DNA of 64,000 bases, taken from assembly GCA_020635695.1 (NCBI GenBank), contig JACJZH010000006.1:62001-126000 (forward strand). The letters are read 5' to 3'. The stretch comes from Flavobacteriales bacterium (lineage in GTDB: Bacteria > Bacteroidota > Bacteroidia > Flavobacteriales_F > PHOS-HE28). Below are positions 31,446 through 40,254 of this stretch, piece after piece. Position 1 is the first letter of the stretch; each line of letters starts with the position of its first letter. Under the pieces are notes generated by a model. That model ran no database searches. It saw only the letters and a list, made by a program, of their open reading frames with translations, and was not told where the DNA came from. The position numbers were made by a program, and so were the translations under genes.

Positions 31446-33875
31446 ATGCTGAGCGAGGACATCGGCCAGCGGAACCTCAATTTCGAGAGCTACCGCGAAC
31501 GCATCACGAACTTCAGCAATGAGTTCGAGCTCGGCCTGTTCCTGTACATCGTCCGTCGCTCACTCCTGTGGATCGTCCTGATCCTGCTGCTCTCCTTCGC
31601 GGCCGCCAACCTCTATCTGCGCTACACCCCTCCCACGTTCGAATCGCGAACGGTCCTTCAGCTCGGGAACACCAACAGCGCCCAGAAGGTGTTGGAGGTC
31701 GGAAAGTTCTACGAGGACAACAACCTCCAGTCCACCGTTGAGCTGCTGCGTTCCCGGTTCTTCATCGCCAAGGTGCTTGACCGGCTCCCGTTGAAGGTCG
31801 GCTACTACTACAAGGGGCAGATCCTGACCAAGGAGCTCTACACCCAGAGCCCGTTCGTGCTCATCTCCCCGGAGGTGCATTCGGAAGCGGTGAGGGACGT
31901 GTCCGTGGTGTTGGAGGAGATCCTGGCCGACCGCGTGGTGCTGGCCTATACGCTCGGCGACCAGGCCTTCAGGAAGGAAGTGGTGCCCGGAGAACGCTTC
32001 CGGACCCCTCACTTCAGTGGTGTCCTGCAGATCACCGGCGACCTGGAGCTCCAGGGCAATGAACCGGAAGGACGTTACTACTTCCGGATCAACAGCATGC
32101 GGGGGCTGGTGAACCGGTTCTACGGACAGCTGACCGTGAAGATGGTGGACGCCAATGCGCAGACCATCGAGATCAGTTGCCGCGACAACAACCCGTTCCT
32201 GGCTCGCGACATGGCCGCGGCCATGGCCGAGACCTTCATCGACTACGACCTCGAGAGCAAGCGGGAGAGCGCCGAGAACATCGTGCGCTTCATCGAATCC
32301 CAGAAGGAGACCGTTTTCGAGGAGCTTCGCGATTCGGAGACACGCCTGCAGGCCTTCAGGAAGGAGAACAAGATCTCCAACATGGAGGACCTGATGCCGA
32401 TGTTCCTGGCACGAACGGAGGAATACGAGAACAAGATCCTGGAGCTGCGCATGGAACGCGGGCTCCTCGACGAGATCGAGCAGGCCACCCTGGACTCGAG
32501 CGCGGCGATCGACGTCTACGACCTGATCCCCCTGCTCGTGGGCACCGACTACGAATCCACGCTGGCAGGCCTCATCGGGTCGCTGGAGGACATGCTGACC
32601 AAGCGGGCCGAGCTCGCGTTCGAGGTCACCGAGCAGAACGATGGCGTCCTTTCGTTGGACCACCGTATCGCGATCCAGCGACGGCTGATCGTGGAGAGCG
32701 TGAACACGCTGCGCAAGCGTTTCGATGAGCGGGAGAAGGACTACCTGGAGCAGATCGAGGAGTTCGAGGACCGGTTCACCGGTCTCCCCGAAAAGGAACT
32801 CCAGTTCGCACGCATCGAGCGCTTGTTCCACATCAACGAGAAGTACTACACGCTCCTGCTCGAACGGGAGATCGAGTACCGCATCTCCCGTGCGGGGTTC
32901 GTGCCCAACAACCGCATCCTGGACCAGGCCGCCGCGGGGCTGACGCCGATCGCACCGGTGCATGGCACGATCTTCCTCTCCTACCTGGTCGTGGGCTTCA
33001 TCCTCTGCCTGCTGATCGTGCTGGTCCGGTACATCCTGCACGACAACATCACCTCGCTCAACAACATCGCCAAGCTCTCCAATGCCTCCATCGGCATCCT
33101 GGGCATGCTGCCCAAGTACAAGAAGGAGATCCCCATCTCCCAATTGCTGGTGGACAAGAACCCGAAGTCGCTGATCGCCGAGTCGTTCCGCAGTGTGCGG
33201 ACCAACCTGCAGTTCGTGGACAATTCCCCCGGCCCGAAGATCATCGCCATCACCAGCACCATCTCCGGGGAAGGCAAGACGTTCGTGGCCATCAACCTGG
33301 CCGGCATCATTTCCTTCAGTGGCAAACGGGTCATCGTGCTCGACCTGGACATGCGCAAGCCCAAGATCCACCTGGGCATGGGCGTCGAGAACACCCGGGG
33401 CATGAGCACCCTGCTCATCGACCGTGACGAACTGGACGGGTGCATCCGGCACAGCGTCATGGAGAACCTCGACTTCATCACCGCAGGGCCCATACCACCG
33501 AACCCCTCCGAGCTCATCATCAGCCCCCGGATGGGCCAGATCCTCGAGGAGCTGAAGCGGCGGTACGACATCATCCTGATCGACAACCCTCCCGTCGGAC
33601 TGGTCACGGACGGCATCGCCATGATCCAGCTCGCCGATTACCCCATCTACATCTTCCGGGCGGACTATTCCAAGAAGATCTTCGTCCAGAACGTGGACCG
33701 GTTGATCAACGAGAACAAGATCACCAGGCTTTCGGTGATCCTCAACGGGGTGGACGTGGACCGCAACAAGTACGGGTACAACTACGGCTATGGGTATGGC
33801 TATGGATATGGCTATGGCATGGGCTACGGGTACGGGTACTATGAGGACAAGGGGGCTTCCGGCTCCAACCGTTGA
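31446..33875 (+). CDS. Wzc-type polysaccharide co-polymerase / tyrosine kinase
   Basis: The product is 809 residues. The N-terminal Wzz-like part has a first membrane helix (SLLWIVLILLLSFAAANLYL), a long coiled coil, the GNVR-like region LPEKELQFARIERLFHINEKYYTLLLERE, and a second helix (TIFLSYLVVGFILCLLIVLV). The C-terminal BY-kinase has Walker A SGEGKTFVAINLAG near residue 615, Walker A' VIVLDLDMRKPK and Walker B IILIDNPPVG. The C-terminal tail is a YG-repeat with 12 tyrosines (about 33769-33843), the autophosphorylation cluster. The kinase cycle controls chain length and export. Confidence 0.95.
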   Translation: MLSEDIGQRNLNFESYRERITNFSNEFELGLFLYIVRRSLLWIVLILLLSFAAANLYLRYTPPTFESRTVLQLGNTNSAQKVLEVGKFYEDNNLQSTVELLRSRFFIAKVLDRLPLKVGYYYKGQILTKELYTQSPFVLISPEVHSEAVRDVSVVLEEILADRVVLAYTLGDQAFRKEVVPGERFRTPHFSGVLQITGDLELQGNEPEGRYYFRINSMRGLVNRFYGQLTVKMVDANAQTIEISCRDNNPFLARDMAAAMAETFIDYDLESKRESAENIVRFIESQKETVFEELRDSETRLQAFRKENKISNMEDLMPMFLARTEEYENKILELRMERGLLDEIEQATLDSSAAIDVYDLIPLLVGTDYESTLAGLIGSLEDMLTKRAELAFEVTEQNDGVLSLDHRIAIQRRLIVESVNTLRKRFDEREKDYLEQIEEFEDRFTGLPEKELQFARIERLFHINEKYYTLLLEREIEYRISRAGFVPNNRILDQAAAGLTPIAPVHGTIFLSYLVVGFILCLLIVLVRYILHDNITSLNNIAKLSNASIGILGMLPKYKKEIPISQLLVDKNPKSLIAESFRSVRTNLQFVDNSPGPKIIAITSTISGEGKTFVAINLAGIISFSGKRVIVLDLDMRKPKIHLGMGVENTRGMSTLLIDRDELDGCIRHSVMENLDFITAGPIPPNPSELIISPRMGQILEELKRRYDIILIDNPPVGLVTDGIAMIQLADYPIYIFRADYSKKIFVQNVDRLINENKITRLSVILNGVDVDRNKYGYNYGYGYGYGYGYGMGYGYGYYEDKGASGSNR

Positions 33876-33884
33876 CAGCTGACC

Positions 33885-34430
33885 ATGGAGCTCTTGGAAC
33901 GCTTTCTGGGTGATGCGCTGCTATTGGGCCCGACCGTCCATGGCGATGCGCGCGGGTACTTCCTGGAGCCATACAACAGTGCTCGGTTCAGCGAGGTCAC
34001 CGGACTGTCACCACGGTTCGTGCAGGACAACGAATCCATGTCGCTTGCCGGTGTGGTACGAGGGCTGCACATCCAGGCCATGCCCCACACGCAGGCCAAG
34101 CTCGTGCGTGTGGTCAAGGGATCGGTGCTGGACGTTTGCGTGGATGTACGCGCAGGCAGCCCGACGTACGGCAGGCATTTCAAGGTCCGACTGGACGATC
34201 GCGAGAAGCGGATGCTCTACGTACCGGAAGGCTTCGCACACGGGTTCCACACCCTGGAGGACGGCACCATCTTCCAGTACAAATGCACCGCGTTCTATGA
34301 CAGACCTTCGGAGCGGACGCTCCTCTGGAACGACCCGGCGCTGGGCATCGACTGGGAGGTCCGGGACCCGGTGCTCAGTGAGAAGGACCGCCAGGGCGTT
34401 CCGCTGTCCCGGTTCAGTTGGAACACTTGA
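33885..34430 (+). CDS. rfbC: dTDP-4-dehydrorhamnose 3,5-epimerase-like protein RfbC
   Basis: The product is 181 residues, the usual cupin epimerase size. Motifs: DARGYFLEPYNSARF near the N-terminus, QDNESMSLAGVVRGLHIQ with the catalytic histidine near residue 64, QAKLVRVVKGSVLDVCVDVR, SPTYGRHF, and YVPEGFAHGFHTLEDGTIFQYKCTAFYD. It makes dTDP-4-keto-L-rhamnose, or a related sugar, for the polysaccharide. The other dTDP-rhamnose genes (rfbA, B, D) are not in this window. It lies 9 bases after the kinase gene. Confidence 0.92.
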   Translation: MELLERFLGDALLLGPTVHGDARGYFLEPYNSARFSEVTGLSPRFVQDNESMSLAGVVRGLHIQAMPHTQAKLVRVVKGSVLDVCVDVRAGSPTYGRHFKVRLDDREKRMLYVPEGFAHGFHTLEDGTIFQYKCTAFYDRPSERTLLWNDPALGIDWEVRDPVLSEKDRQGVPLSRFSWNT

Positions 34431-34436
34431 CCCGTC

Positions 34437-35519
34437 ATGTACACCAGCGTCCAGCTCTTCCTGATCCTTTCCGGACTGTTCTTCGGGGCATTGGTGTTCT
34501 CGCTGCTCCTGAACTCGGTGTTCCTGCGATTTGCCCGCACCCTGGGGATCCGGGAAAAGGACAGGAACGGCGAGCTCGTGCGTTGGAGCGCTTCGGCGAA
34601 ACCGGCCTTTGGCGGGATCGCGTTCTTCATCATCTTCCTGGGCAGCTGGTCCATCTACTCCACCCTCTTTCCGCATTCGGACCGGCCGGTGGACCCGCAA
34701 CTGCTGGGGCTGCTCGCCGCCACCGGCGTGGGCTTTCTCATGGGCCTGGCCGATGATGCCTACAACACAAGGCCCTTGCTCAAGTTCCTGGTGCAGGTGT
34801 CCTGCGCCGTGATCCTGATCATCTCCGGCAGCTCGATCCAACTGTTCCACGACCCCTTGACCGATGGCCTGCTCACCGTGCTCTGGGTGGTCGGCATGAT
34901 GAACTCCATCAACATGCTGGACAACATGGACGCCATCACCACCGTGGTGTCCATCTTCATCCTGCTGGCGGCATTGGTGGCCGCTTTGCTGACCGGCGAC
35001 CCGACATCGCCCGACCTGGTCCTGATCGTGGGGACCATGGCCGCCCTGTTCGGGTTCCTGTTCTACAACTGGCATCCCTCCAGGTTGTTCATGGGGGATA
35101 CCGGAAGCCAGTTCCTCGGGGTCTACCTGGCATTCGTGGGCATCCGGTACTTCTGGAACATGCCCACCGCCGGCGAAGGCACCGCCGAGTTCCGGCCGGT
35201 CATCACCACGCTGATCGTGTTCCTGCTGCCGATCGTCGACACCACCACGGTCACCATCAATCGACTGTTGCGGGGCAATTCACCCTTCGTGGGCGGCCGC
35301 GACCATACCACCCACCACCTGGGCTATGCCGGGTTCTCCGACCCCCAGGTGGCCCTGATCTTCGCCGGAATATCGACGGTATCGCTCTTCCTTACCTTCG
35401 TGAACTTCAGGTTCATCCAAGACTGGCGGAACACCCACGCGCTCATCTTTGTCCTGTATGCGCTGCTCGTGTTCGGCACGTTGTATGTAATGACCAGGAG
35501 GAACCGGAACTCCTCATGA
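34437..35519 (+). CDS. Undecaprenyl-phosphate sugar-1-phosphate transferase (MraY/WecA family)
   Basis: The product is 360 residues with about ten membrane helices. Family motifs: KPAFGGIAFFIIF near the N-terminus, GLADDAYNTRPLLKFLVQ (DDxx motif), the MNSINMLDNMDAITTVVS stretch where the NxxNxxDGxxG-type motif sits (DNMD here), and FMGDTGSQFLGVYLA. HTTHHLGYAGFS near the C-terminus is the His-rich cytoplasmic loop. It moves a sugar phosphate onto undecaprenyl phosphate and so starts polysaccharide repeat units. The stop overlaps the next ATG (ATGA). Confidence 0.9.
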   Translation: MYTSVQLFLILSGLFFGALVFSLLLNSVFLRFARTLGIREKDRNGELVRWSASAKPAFGGIAFFIIFLGSWSIYSTLFPHSDRPVDPQLLGLLAATGVGFLMGLADDAYNTRPLLKFLVQVSCAVILIISGSSIQLFHDPLTDGLLTVLWVVGMMNSINMLDNMDAITTVVSIFILLAALVAALLTGDPTSPDLVLIVGTMAALFGFLFYNWHPSRLFMGDTGSQFLGVYLAFVGIRYFWNMPTAGEGTAEFRPVITTLIVFLLPIVDTTTVTINRLLRGNSPFVGGRDHTTHHLGYAGFSDPQVALIFAGISTVSLFLTFVNFRFIQDWRNTHALIFVLYALLVFGTLYVMTRRNRNSS

Positions 35520-36490
35520 GGAAAAGCGATCCATCCCTCGTACGTCACCTGTTGAAGGGGCTCCTGTTGGTCCCCTTGCTCCTGGCGGCCGCCCTGCTGG
35601 TGCATCTCACGGGGTTCTCCTCCGGGACCTCGGACAGCGATGTGGACCATCAAAGGCACTTCACCGACAACTACAAGATCTTCTCACTGGCCCTGCCACG
35701 GGAGCTCTCGTTCTGCGGTGAACCGGTGCCGCTGGAACTGCTCGACGTCCGGGAGCGGTTGGATCGGGAATTGCTGGTGAACACCTACTGGCAGTCCAAT
35801 TCCTTGCTGCTCCACAAGCGTGCGAGCCGCTGGTTCCCCGTCATCGAGGAGGTGCTCGCGGAGGAAGGCGTTCCGGAGGACCTGAAGTACCTGGCGCTCA
35901 TCGAGAGCGGTCTCACCAATGCCGTCTCGCCGGCGGGTGCGACCGGTTTCTGGCAGTTCCTGAAAGGCACCGGCCAGCAGTACGGCCTGCTGATCAACAG
36001 CGAGGTGGACGAACGGTACGATGTGATCAAGAGCACGCGAGCGGCCTGCCGCTACCTCCGGGATGCACACGACCGGTACGGGGACTGGACCCTGGCGGCC
36101 GCCTCGTACAACCTGGGCATGGGCGGGGTGGACAAGCAGATCGACCGGCAGAAGAACGAGGACTACTACCACCTGCTCCTTCCGGAGGAAACGAGCCGGT
36201 ACGTGTTCCGGATCCTGGCGGCCAAGGAGATCCTTTCCGATCCGGAGCGCTATGGATTCCACATCCGGCCCAAGGACCTGTACCCACCCTACCGGACCCG
36301 TGTGGTCAGGATCGAAGGAAGCGTCGATGACCTGGCCGACCTGGCCATCCGGAACGGCACGGACTACCGCACCTTGAAGCTGTTGAACCCCTGGTTGCGG
36401 GACGTTCGATTGGCGAACCGGGAAGGCCGTGCCTATGATGTGCTGTTGCCCGGTGAAGGATTCAATGACGGCGCTTCCGGACCACGCTGA
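35516..36490 (+). CDS. Lytic transglycosylase (SLT/MltD type) with LysM-like tail
   Basis: The product is 324 residues. An N-terminal membrane anchor or signal (LLKGLLLVPLLLAAALLVHLTG) leads to the periplasm. The SLT domain carries the catalytic glutamate in YLALIESGLTNAVSPAGATGFWQF near residue 130, then AASYNLGMGGVDKQI. A C-terminal part (VVRIEGSVDDLADLAIRNGTDYRTLKLLNPWL) looks like a LysM peptidoglycan-binding repeat. It could open the wall for polysaccharide export. It is coupled by ATGA to the transferase, and its last 26 bases overlap the uvrA start. Confidence 0.9.
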   Translation: MRKSDPSLVRHLLKGLLLVPLLLAAALLVHLTGFSSGTSDSDVDHQRHFTDNYKIFSLALPRELSFCGEPVPLELLDVRERLDRELLVNTYWQSNSLLLHKRASRWFPVIEEVLAEEGVPEDLKYLALIESGLTNAVSPAGATGFWQFLKGTGQQYGLLINSEVDERYDVIKSTRAACRYLRDAHDRYGDWTLAAASYNLGMGGVDKQIDRQKNEDYYHLLLPEETSRYVFRILAAKEILSDPERYGFHIRPKDLYPPYRTRVVRIEGSVDDLADLAIRNGTDYRTLKLLNPWLRDVRLANREGRAYDVLLPGEGFNDGASGPR

Positions 36491-39347
36491 TCCATTGGAA
36501 GGCACCCAGGCCGCCGGACAGGACGTTCATGCGGACGATCGCATAGACGTCCTCGGTGCGCGCGTACATAACCTGAAGAACATCGATGTCTCCATTCCAC
36601 GGGACCGGCTGGTGGTGATCACCGGACTGAGCGGCAGTGGAAAGAGCAGCCTCGCGTTCGACACGCTCCATGCAGAGGGGCAACGCCGGTACATCGAGAC
36701 GTTCAGTGCCTATGCCCGTCAATTCCTGGGAGGGATCGAGCGGCCCGATGTGGACGCGATCTCCGGCCTGAGCCCGGTGATCGCCATCGAGCAGAAGACG
36801 ATCAGCCGCAACCCGCGCAGCACCGTTGGCACCATCACGGAGATCTACGACCTGCTCCGGCTGCTCTTCGCACGTGCCGCCGATGCGTTCTCCTACGAGA
36901 CGGGGGAGCCGATGGTGCGCTATTCCGAGGCACAACTGCAGGAACTCGTGCGTGAGGAGTTCAAGGGGCGGGAAGTGCTCGTCCTGGCGCCCCTGGTCCG
37001 CGGTCGGAAAGGCCATTACAAGGAGCTGTTCGAACAGCTCCTGCGTCAGGGGTTCCTCCGCGCGCGAGTGGATGGCAAGGTGATCGACCTGACGGACAGG
37101 CCGCGCCTGGACCGGTACAAGGTCCACGACATCGAACTGGTGGTGGACCGCCTGTCCATCCGCGCCGGCGACAAGGAACGCCTGGCGGGATCACTGGCCA
37201 CGGCCATGAAGTTCGGCAAGGGCAGCCTGATCATCCTCGACCTGAAGGAGGAGCGGTCCAGGTACCTGAGCAGGCACCTGATGTGCCCGACCACCGGGAT
37301 CGCCTACGAGGAACCCGAACCGAACCTGTTCAGCTTCAACTCACCGTACGGGGCCTGCCCGCGCTGCAGCGGACTTGGACAGGTGACGGAGGTGAGCCTG
37401 GCCAAGATCGTGCCGGACCGCAGGAAGTCCGTGCGCAAGGGGGCCCTTTCCCCCCTGGGCTCGTACAAGAACACCTGGGTGTTCCGGCAGGTGGAGGCCG
37501 TTCTTGACAATTTCGGTCATGACCTGGACACGCCCGTGGAGGACATGTCCGATGCCGTGCTGCACGCCATCCTGAACGGCCTGGACGAACCCCTCCGGGT
37601 TTCCAGCAACATCGGGTTGAGCGATCGCAAGGTCCAGTTCGAGGGCATCATCCCGTTCATCCTGGAACAGGCCGAGGAGGGCACCAAGTCGGCGCGAAAA
37701 TGGGCCGAGCAATTCACGCACATGGTCACCTGCCCCACCTGTGCCGGGACACGGTTGAAGCGGACGGCCCTGCATTTCAAGCTGGCCGGGGCCAACATCC
37801 ACGACCTCGCCTCACTGTCCATCGCCGACCTGCACGAACGCATGTCGGGGCTCCTCGACGAACTCGAGCCCAGGCAGGTGTTGATCGCCAGGGAAGTGGT
37901 GAAGGAGATCACCGCGCGCAGTGGCTTCCTGCTGGACGTGGGACTCGAGTACCTGACCCTGGACCGCAGCGCGAGGACGCTGTCCGGCGGAGAGGCCCAG
38001 CGGATACGCCTGGCCACCCAGATCGGCTCCGAACTGACCGGTGTGCTCTACATCCTGGACGAACCGAGCATCGGCCTTCATCAACGGGACGACCAACGGC
38101 TGATCGCTTCCCTGCGCGGGCTCCGCGACAGCGGCAACTCGGTGATCGTGGTGGAGCATGACCGGGAAATGATGATCTCGGCCGACCACGTGATCGACCT
38201 GGGGCCGGGCGCCGGCGAACATGGAGGCCACATCGTGGCGCAGGGTGCTCCCAAGGACCTGCTCGAGAGCGGTTCCATGACGGCCAAATACCTGCGCGGC
38301 GAGCTCGGTGTGGCAATCCCCCAGGAACGGCGCAAAGGCAACGGGCACCGGCTCACGCTGAAGGGGGCGGCAGGCAACAACCTCCAGGCCGTCGATGTGA
38401 CCTTCCCATTGGGCACCTTCATCTGTGTCACCGGGGTCTCCGGAAGCGGAAAGAGCACCCTGATCGGGGATACCCTCTACCCCATCCTCTCTGCACACTT
38501 CCACAGGAGCGAGGCACGTCCTCTGGAACATGAGGGCATTGATGGCTTGGCACATCTGGACAAGGTGATCGAGGTCGACCAGGCACCGATCGGGCGCACA
38601 CCCCGATCCAACCCGGCCACCTACATCGGACTCTTCGACCACATCCGGGACCTGTACGCGAACCTGCCGAGCGCCAAGATCCGCGGATACAAACGGGGAA
38701 GGTTCTCCTTCAACACACCGGGCGGGCGCTGCGAGACCTGCAAGGGGACCGGTGTGCGTGTGATCGAGATGAACTTCCTTCCCGATGTCTCCGTGCCCTG
38801 CCAGACCTGCAAGGGCCGGCGCTACGACAGGGAGACCCTGGAGGTGCGCTTCAAGGGCCGAAGCATTGCCGATGTGCTCTCCATGAGCGTCGAGGAGGCC
38901 TTGGAGACCTTCCAGGACATCCCGGCCATCGCCCTGAAACTGCGGACCCTGATGGACGTGGGCTTGGGCTACGTGACCCTGGGCCAGAGCAGTACGACCC
39001 TTTCGGGTGGCGAAGCACAACGCATCAAGCTGGCCGCCGAGTTGAGCAAACGCGATACGGGAAACACCTTCTACATCCTGGACGAACCCACCACGGGCCT
39101 CCATTTCGAGGACGTCCGCCAGTTGATCCGGGTGTTGGACCGTTTGGTGGACCACGGCAATACCGTATTGGTGATCGAACACAACCTGGACATCGTGAAG
39201 GTGGCCGACCATGTGATCGACATGGGGCCGGAAGGCGGGCAAGGTGGAGGCCGGGTCGTGGCCGCCGGCACACCGGAGGAGATCGTGATGATGGCGAGAG
39301 GACATACGGCCGGCTACCTGGAACAGGAACTGACACGCGACCGATGA
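36465..39347 (+). CDS. uvrA: Excinuclease ABC subunit A
   Basis: The product is 960 residues, full length. The start at 36465 (MTALPDH) lies inside the transglycosylase gene and leaves an N-terminal extension of ~25 residues before IDVLGARVHNLKNIDV. Walker A sites GLSGSGKSS (~residue 54) and GVSGSGKST (~657), signatures LSGGEAQR (~505 and ~845), zinc fingers at CPRCSGLG/CPTCAGTR and CETCKGTG/CQTCKGRR, and the UvrB-binding insert are all present. The SKRDTGNTFYILDEPTTGLHFEDV block marks it as the canonical UvrA of nucleotide excision repair. Its stop overlaps the LOG gene start by ATGA. Confidence 0.97.
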   Translation: MTALPDHADPLEGTQAAGQDVHADDRIDVLGARVHNLKNIDVSIPRDRLVVITGLSGSGKSSLAFDTLHAEGQRRYIETFSAYARQFLGGIERPDVDAISGLSPVIAIEQKTISRNPRSTVGTITEIYDLLRLLFARAADAFSYETGEPMVRYSEAQLQELVREEFKGREVLVLAPLVRGRKGHYKELFEQLLRQGFLRARVDGKVIDLTDRPRLDRYKVHDIELVVDRLSIRAGDKERLAGSLATAMKFGKGSLIILDLKEERSRYLSRHLMCPTTGIAYEEPEPNLFSFNSPYGACPRCSGLGQVTEVSLAKIVPDRRKSVRKGALSPLGSYKNTWVFRQVEAVLDNFGHDLDTPVEDMSDAVLHAILNGLDEPLRVSSNIGLSDRKVQFEGIIPFILEQAEEGTKSARKWAEQFTHMVTCPTCAGTRLKRTALHFKLAGANIHDLASLSIADLHERMSGLLDELEPRQVLIAREVVKEITARSGFLLDVGLEYLTLDRSARTLSGGEAQRIRLATQIGSELTGVLYILDEPSIGLHQRDDQRLIASLRGLRDSGNSVIVVEHDREMMISADHVIDLGPGAGEHGGHIVAQGAPKDLLESGSMTAKYLRGELGVAIPQERRKGNGHRLTLKGAAGNNLQAVDVTFPLGTFICVTGVSGSGKSTLIGDTLYPILSAHFHRSEARPLEHEGIDGLAHLDKVIEVDQAPIGRTPRSNPATYIGLFDHIRDLYANLPSAKIRGYKRGRFSFNTPGGRCETCKGTGVRVIEMNFLPDVSVPCQTCKGRRYDRETLEVRFKGRSIADVLSMSVEEALETFQDIPAIALKLRTLMDVGLGYVTLGQSSTTLSGGEAQRIKLAAELSKRDTGNTFYILDEPTTGLHFEDVRQLIRVLDRLVDHGNTVLVIEHNLDIVKVADHVIDMGPEGGQGGGRVVAAGTPEEIVMMARGHTAGYLEQELTRDR

Positions 39348-40102
39348 AGGAGCAAAAGGAACGGGGAAGCCGTCGTCCGGGCGGCAGGAAGCCTTCGAAG
39401 GAGGACCATCAGATCCGCAAGGCCTTCAAGCGCAAGGGGTGGAGCGAGGTCAAGGCCAACGACAGCTGGGCCATCTTCAAGATCATGTCCGAGTTCGTCG
39501 CGGGCTTCGAGACCCTGCAACGCATACGGCCCTGCGTCTCGATCTTCGGCTCGGCACGCACCCGGCCGGACCAGGCGGAATACCAGCTCACCGAACGGAT
39601 CGCCGAACTGCTTACCCGCCATGGATACGGCGTGATCACAGGCGGTGGCCCCGGCATCATGGAGGCCGCCAACAAGGGCGCCCAACAGGGCAAAGGCACC
39701 TCCGTCGGGCTCAACATCGAGCTACCGTTCGAGCAGGAGTCCAATCCGTTCGTGGACAAGGACAAGAACATCCACTTCGACTACTTCTTCGTTCGCAAGG
39801 TCATGTTCATCAAGTACTCGCAGGGCTTCGTGGTGATGCCCGGCGGGTTCGGCACGTTGGACGAGCTCTTCGAAGCGCTCACCCTCATCCAGACCCGGAA
39901 GATCGGCCGCTTCCCCATCATCCTCGTAGGCCGCAGTTACTGGGCCGGACTCATGGACTGGGTGCGTCAGGTGATGGGCGAGGAGAACGGCAACATCTCT
40001 CCCGAGGACCTGGACCTGATCAAGCTGGTGGACACGGCGGAAGAGGCGGTGGAGAGCATTGATGCCTTCTACAGCCATTACCTGCTGAAGCCGAACTTCT
40101 GA
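39344..40102 (+). CDS. LOG-family (TIGR00730-type) nucleotide 5'-monophosphate hydrolase
   Basis: The product is 252 residues. The lysine-decarboxylase-like Rossmann motifs are complete: SIFGSARTRPDQ near residue 65, ITGGGPGIMEAANKGAQQGKG near 98, and the diagnostic VVMPGGFGTLDELFEALTLIQT near 163. LOG proteins cleave the base-ribose bond of nucleoside monophosphates (cytokinin precursors in plants; purine or pyrimidine nucleotides in bacteria). The N-terminal ~25 residues are strongly basic (KEQKERGSRRPGGRKPSK), longer than usual. It overlaps uvrA by ATGA and ends the row. Confidence 0.92.
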   Translation: MKEQKERGSRRPGGRKPSKEDHQIRKAFKRKGWSEVKANDSWAIFKIMSEFVAGFETLQRIRPCVSIFGSARTRPDQAEYQLTERIAELLTRHGYGVITGGGPGIMEAANKGAQQGKGTSVGLNIELPFEQESNPFVDKDKNIHFDYFFVRKVMFIKYSQGFVVMPGGFGTLDELFEALTLIQTRKIGRFPIILVGRSYWAGLMDWVRQVMGEENGNISPEDLDLIKLVDTAEEAVESIDAFYSHYLLKPNF

Positions 40103-40206
40103 GCCCGGCGTCGGGCCGGCCTGGCCCGGTCCGCAGGCACACCCATCAACAGGTCCATGTTGGTATCGGAGCGGAATGCCGCGCCGATCGCGGACTTGCT
40201 TGGGGA

Positions 40207-40214
40207 TAGTTTTG
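40207..40214 (+). promoter_or_regulatory. -7 box TAGTTTTG upstream of the envelope protein pair
   Basis: Exact TANNTTTG match 40 bases before the ATG at 40255, in the 152-bp gap after the LOG gene. Confidence 0.5.
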
Positions 40215-40254
40215 TTCGCGACCCGCGGAACAACCACTTCTTGCCGACAAGCCG

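Noticed and set aside
31560..33452. Leftward open frame of 630 codons antisense to the Wzc-type kinase
   Set aside because: The opposite strand encodes a complete kinase with Walker motifs. The antisense translation is His/Val/Gln-rich and matches nothing recognised.
40103..40254. GC-rich hairpins after the LOG gene as a terminator
   Set aside because: Several short alternative stems are possible in the GC-rich stretch, but none has a good loop plus T tract.
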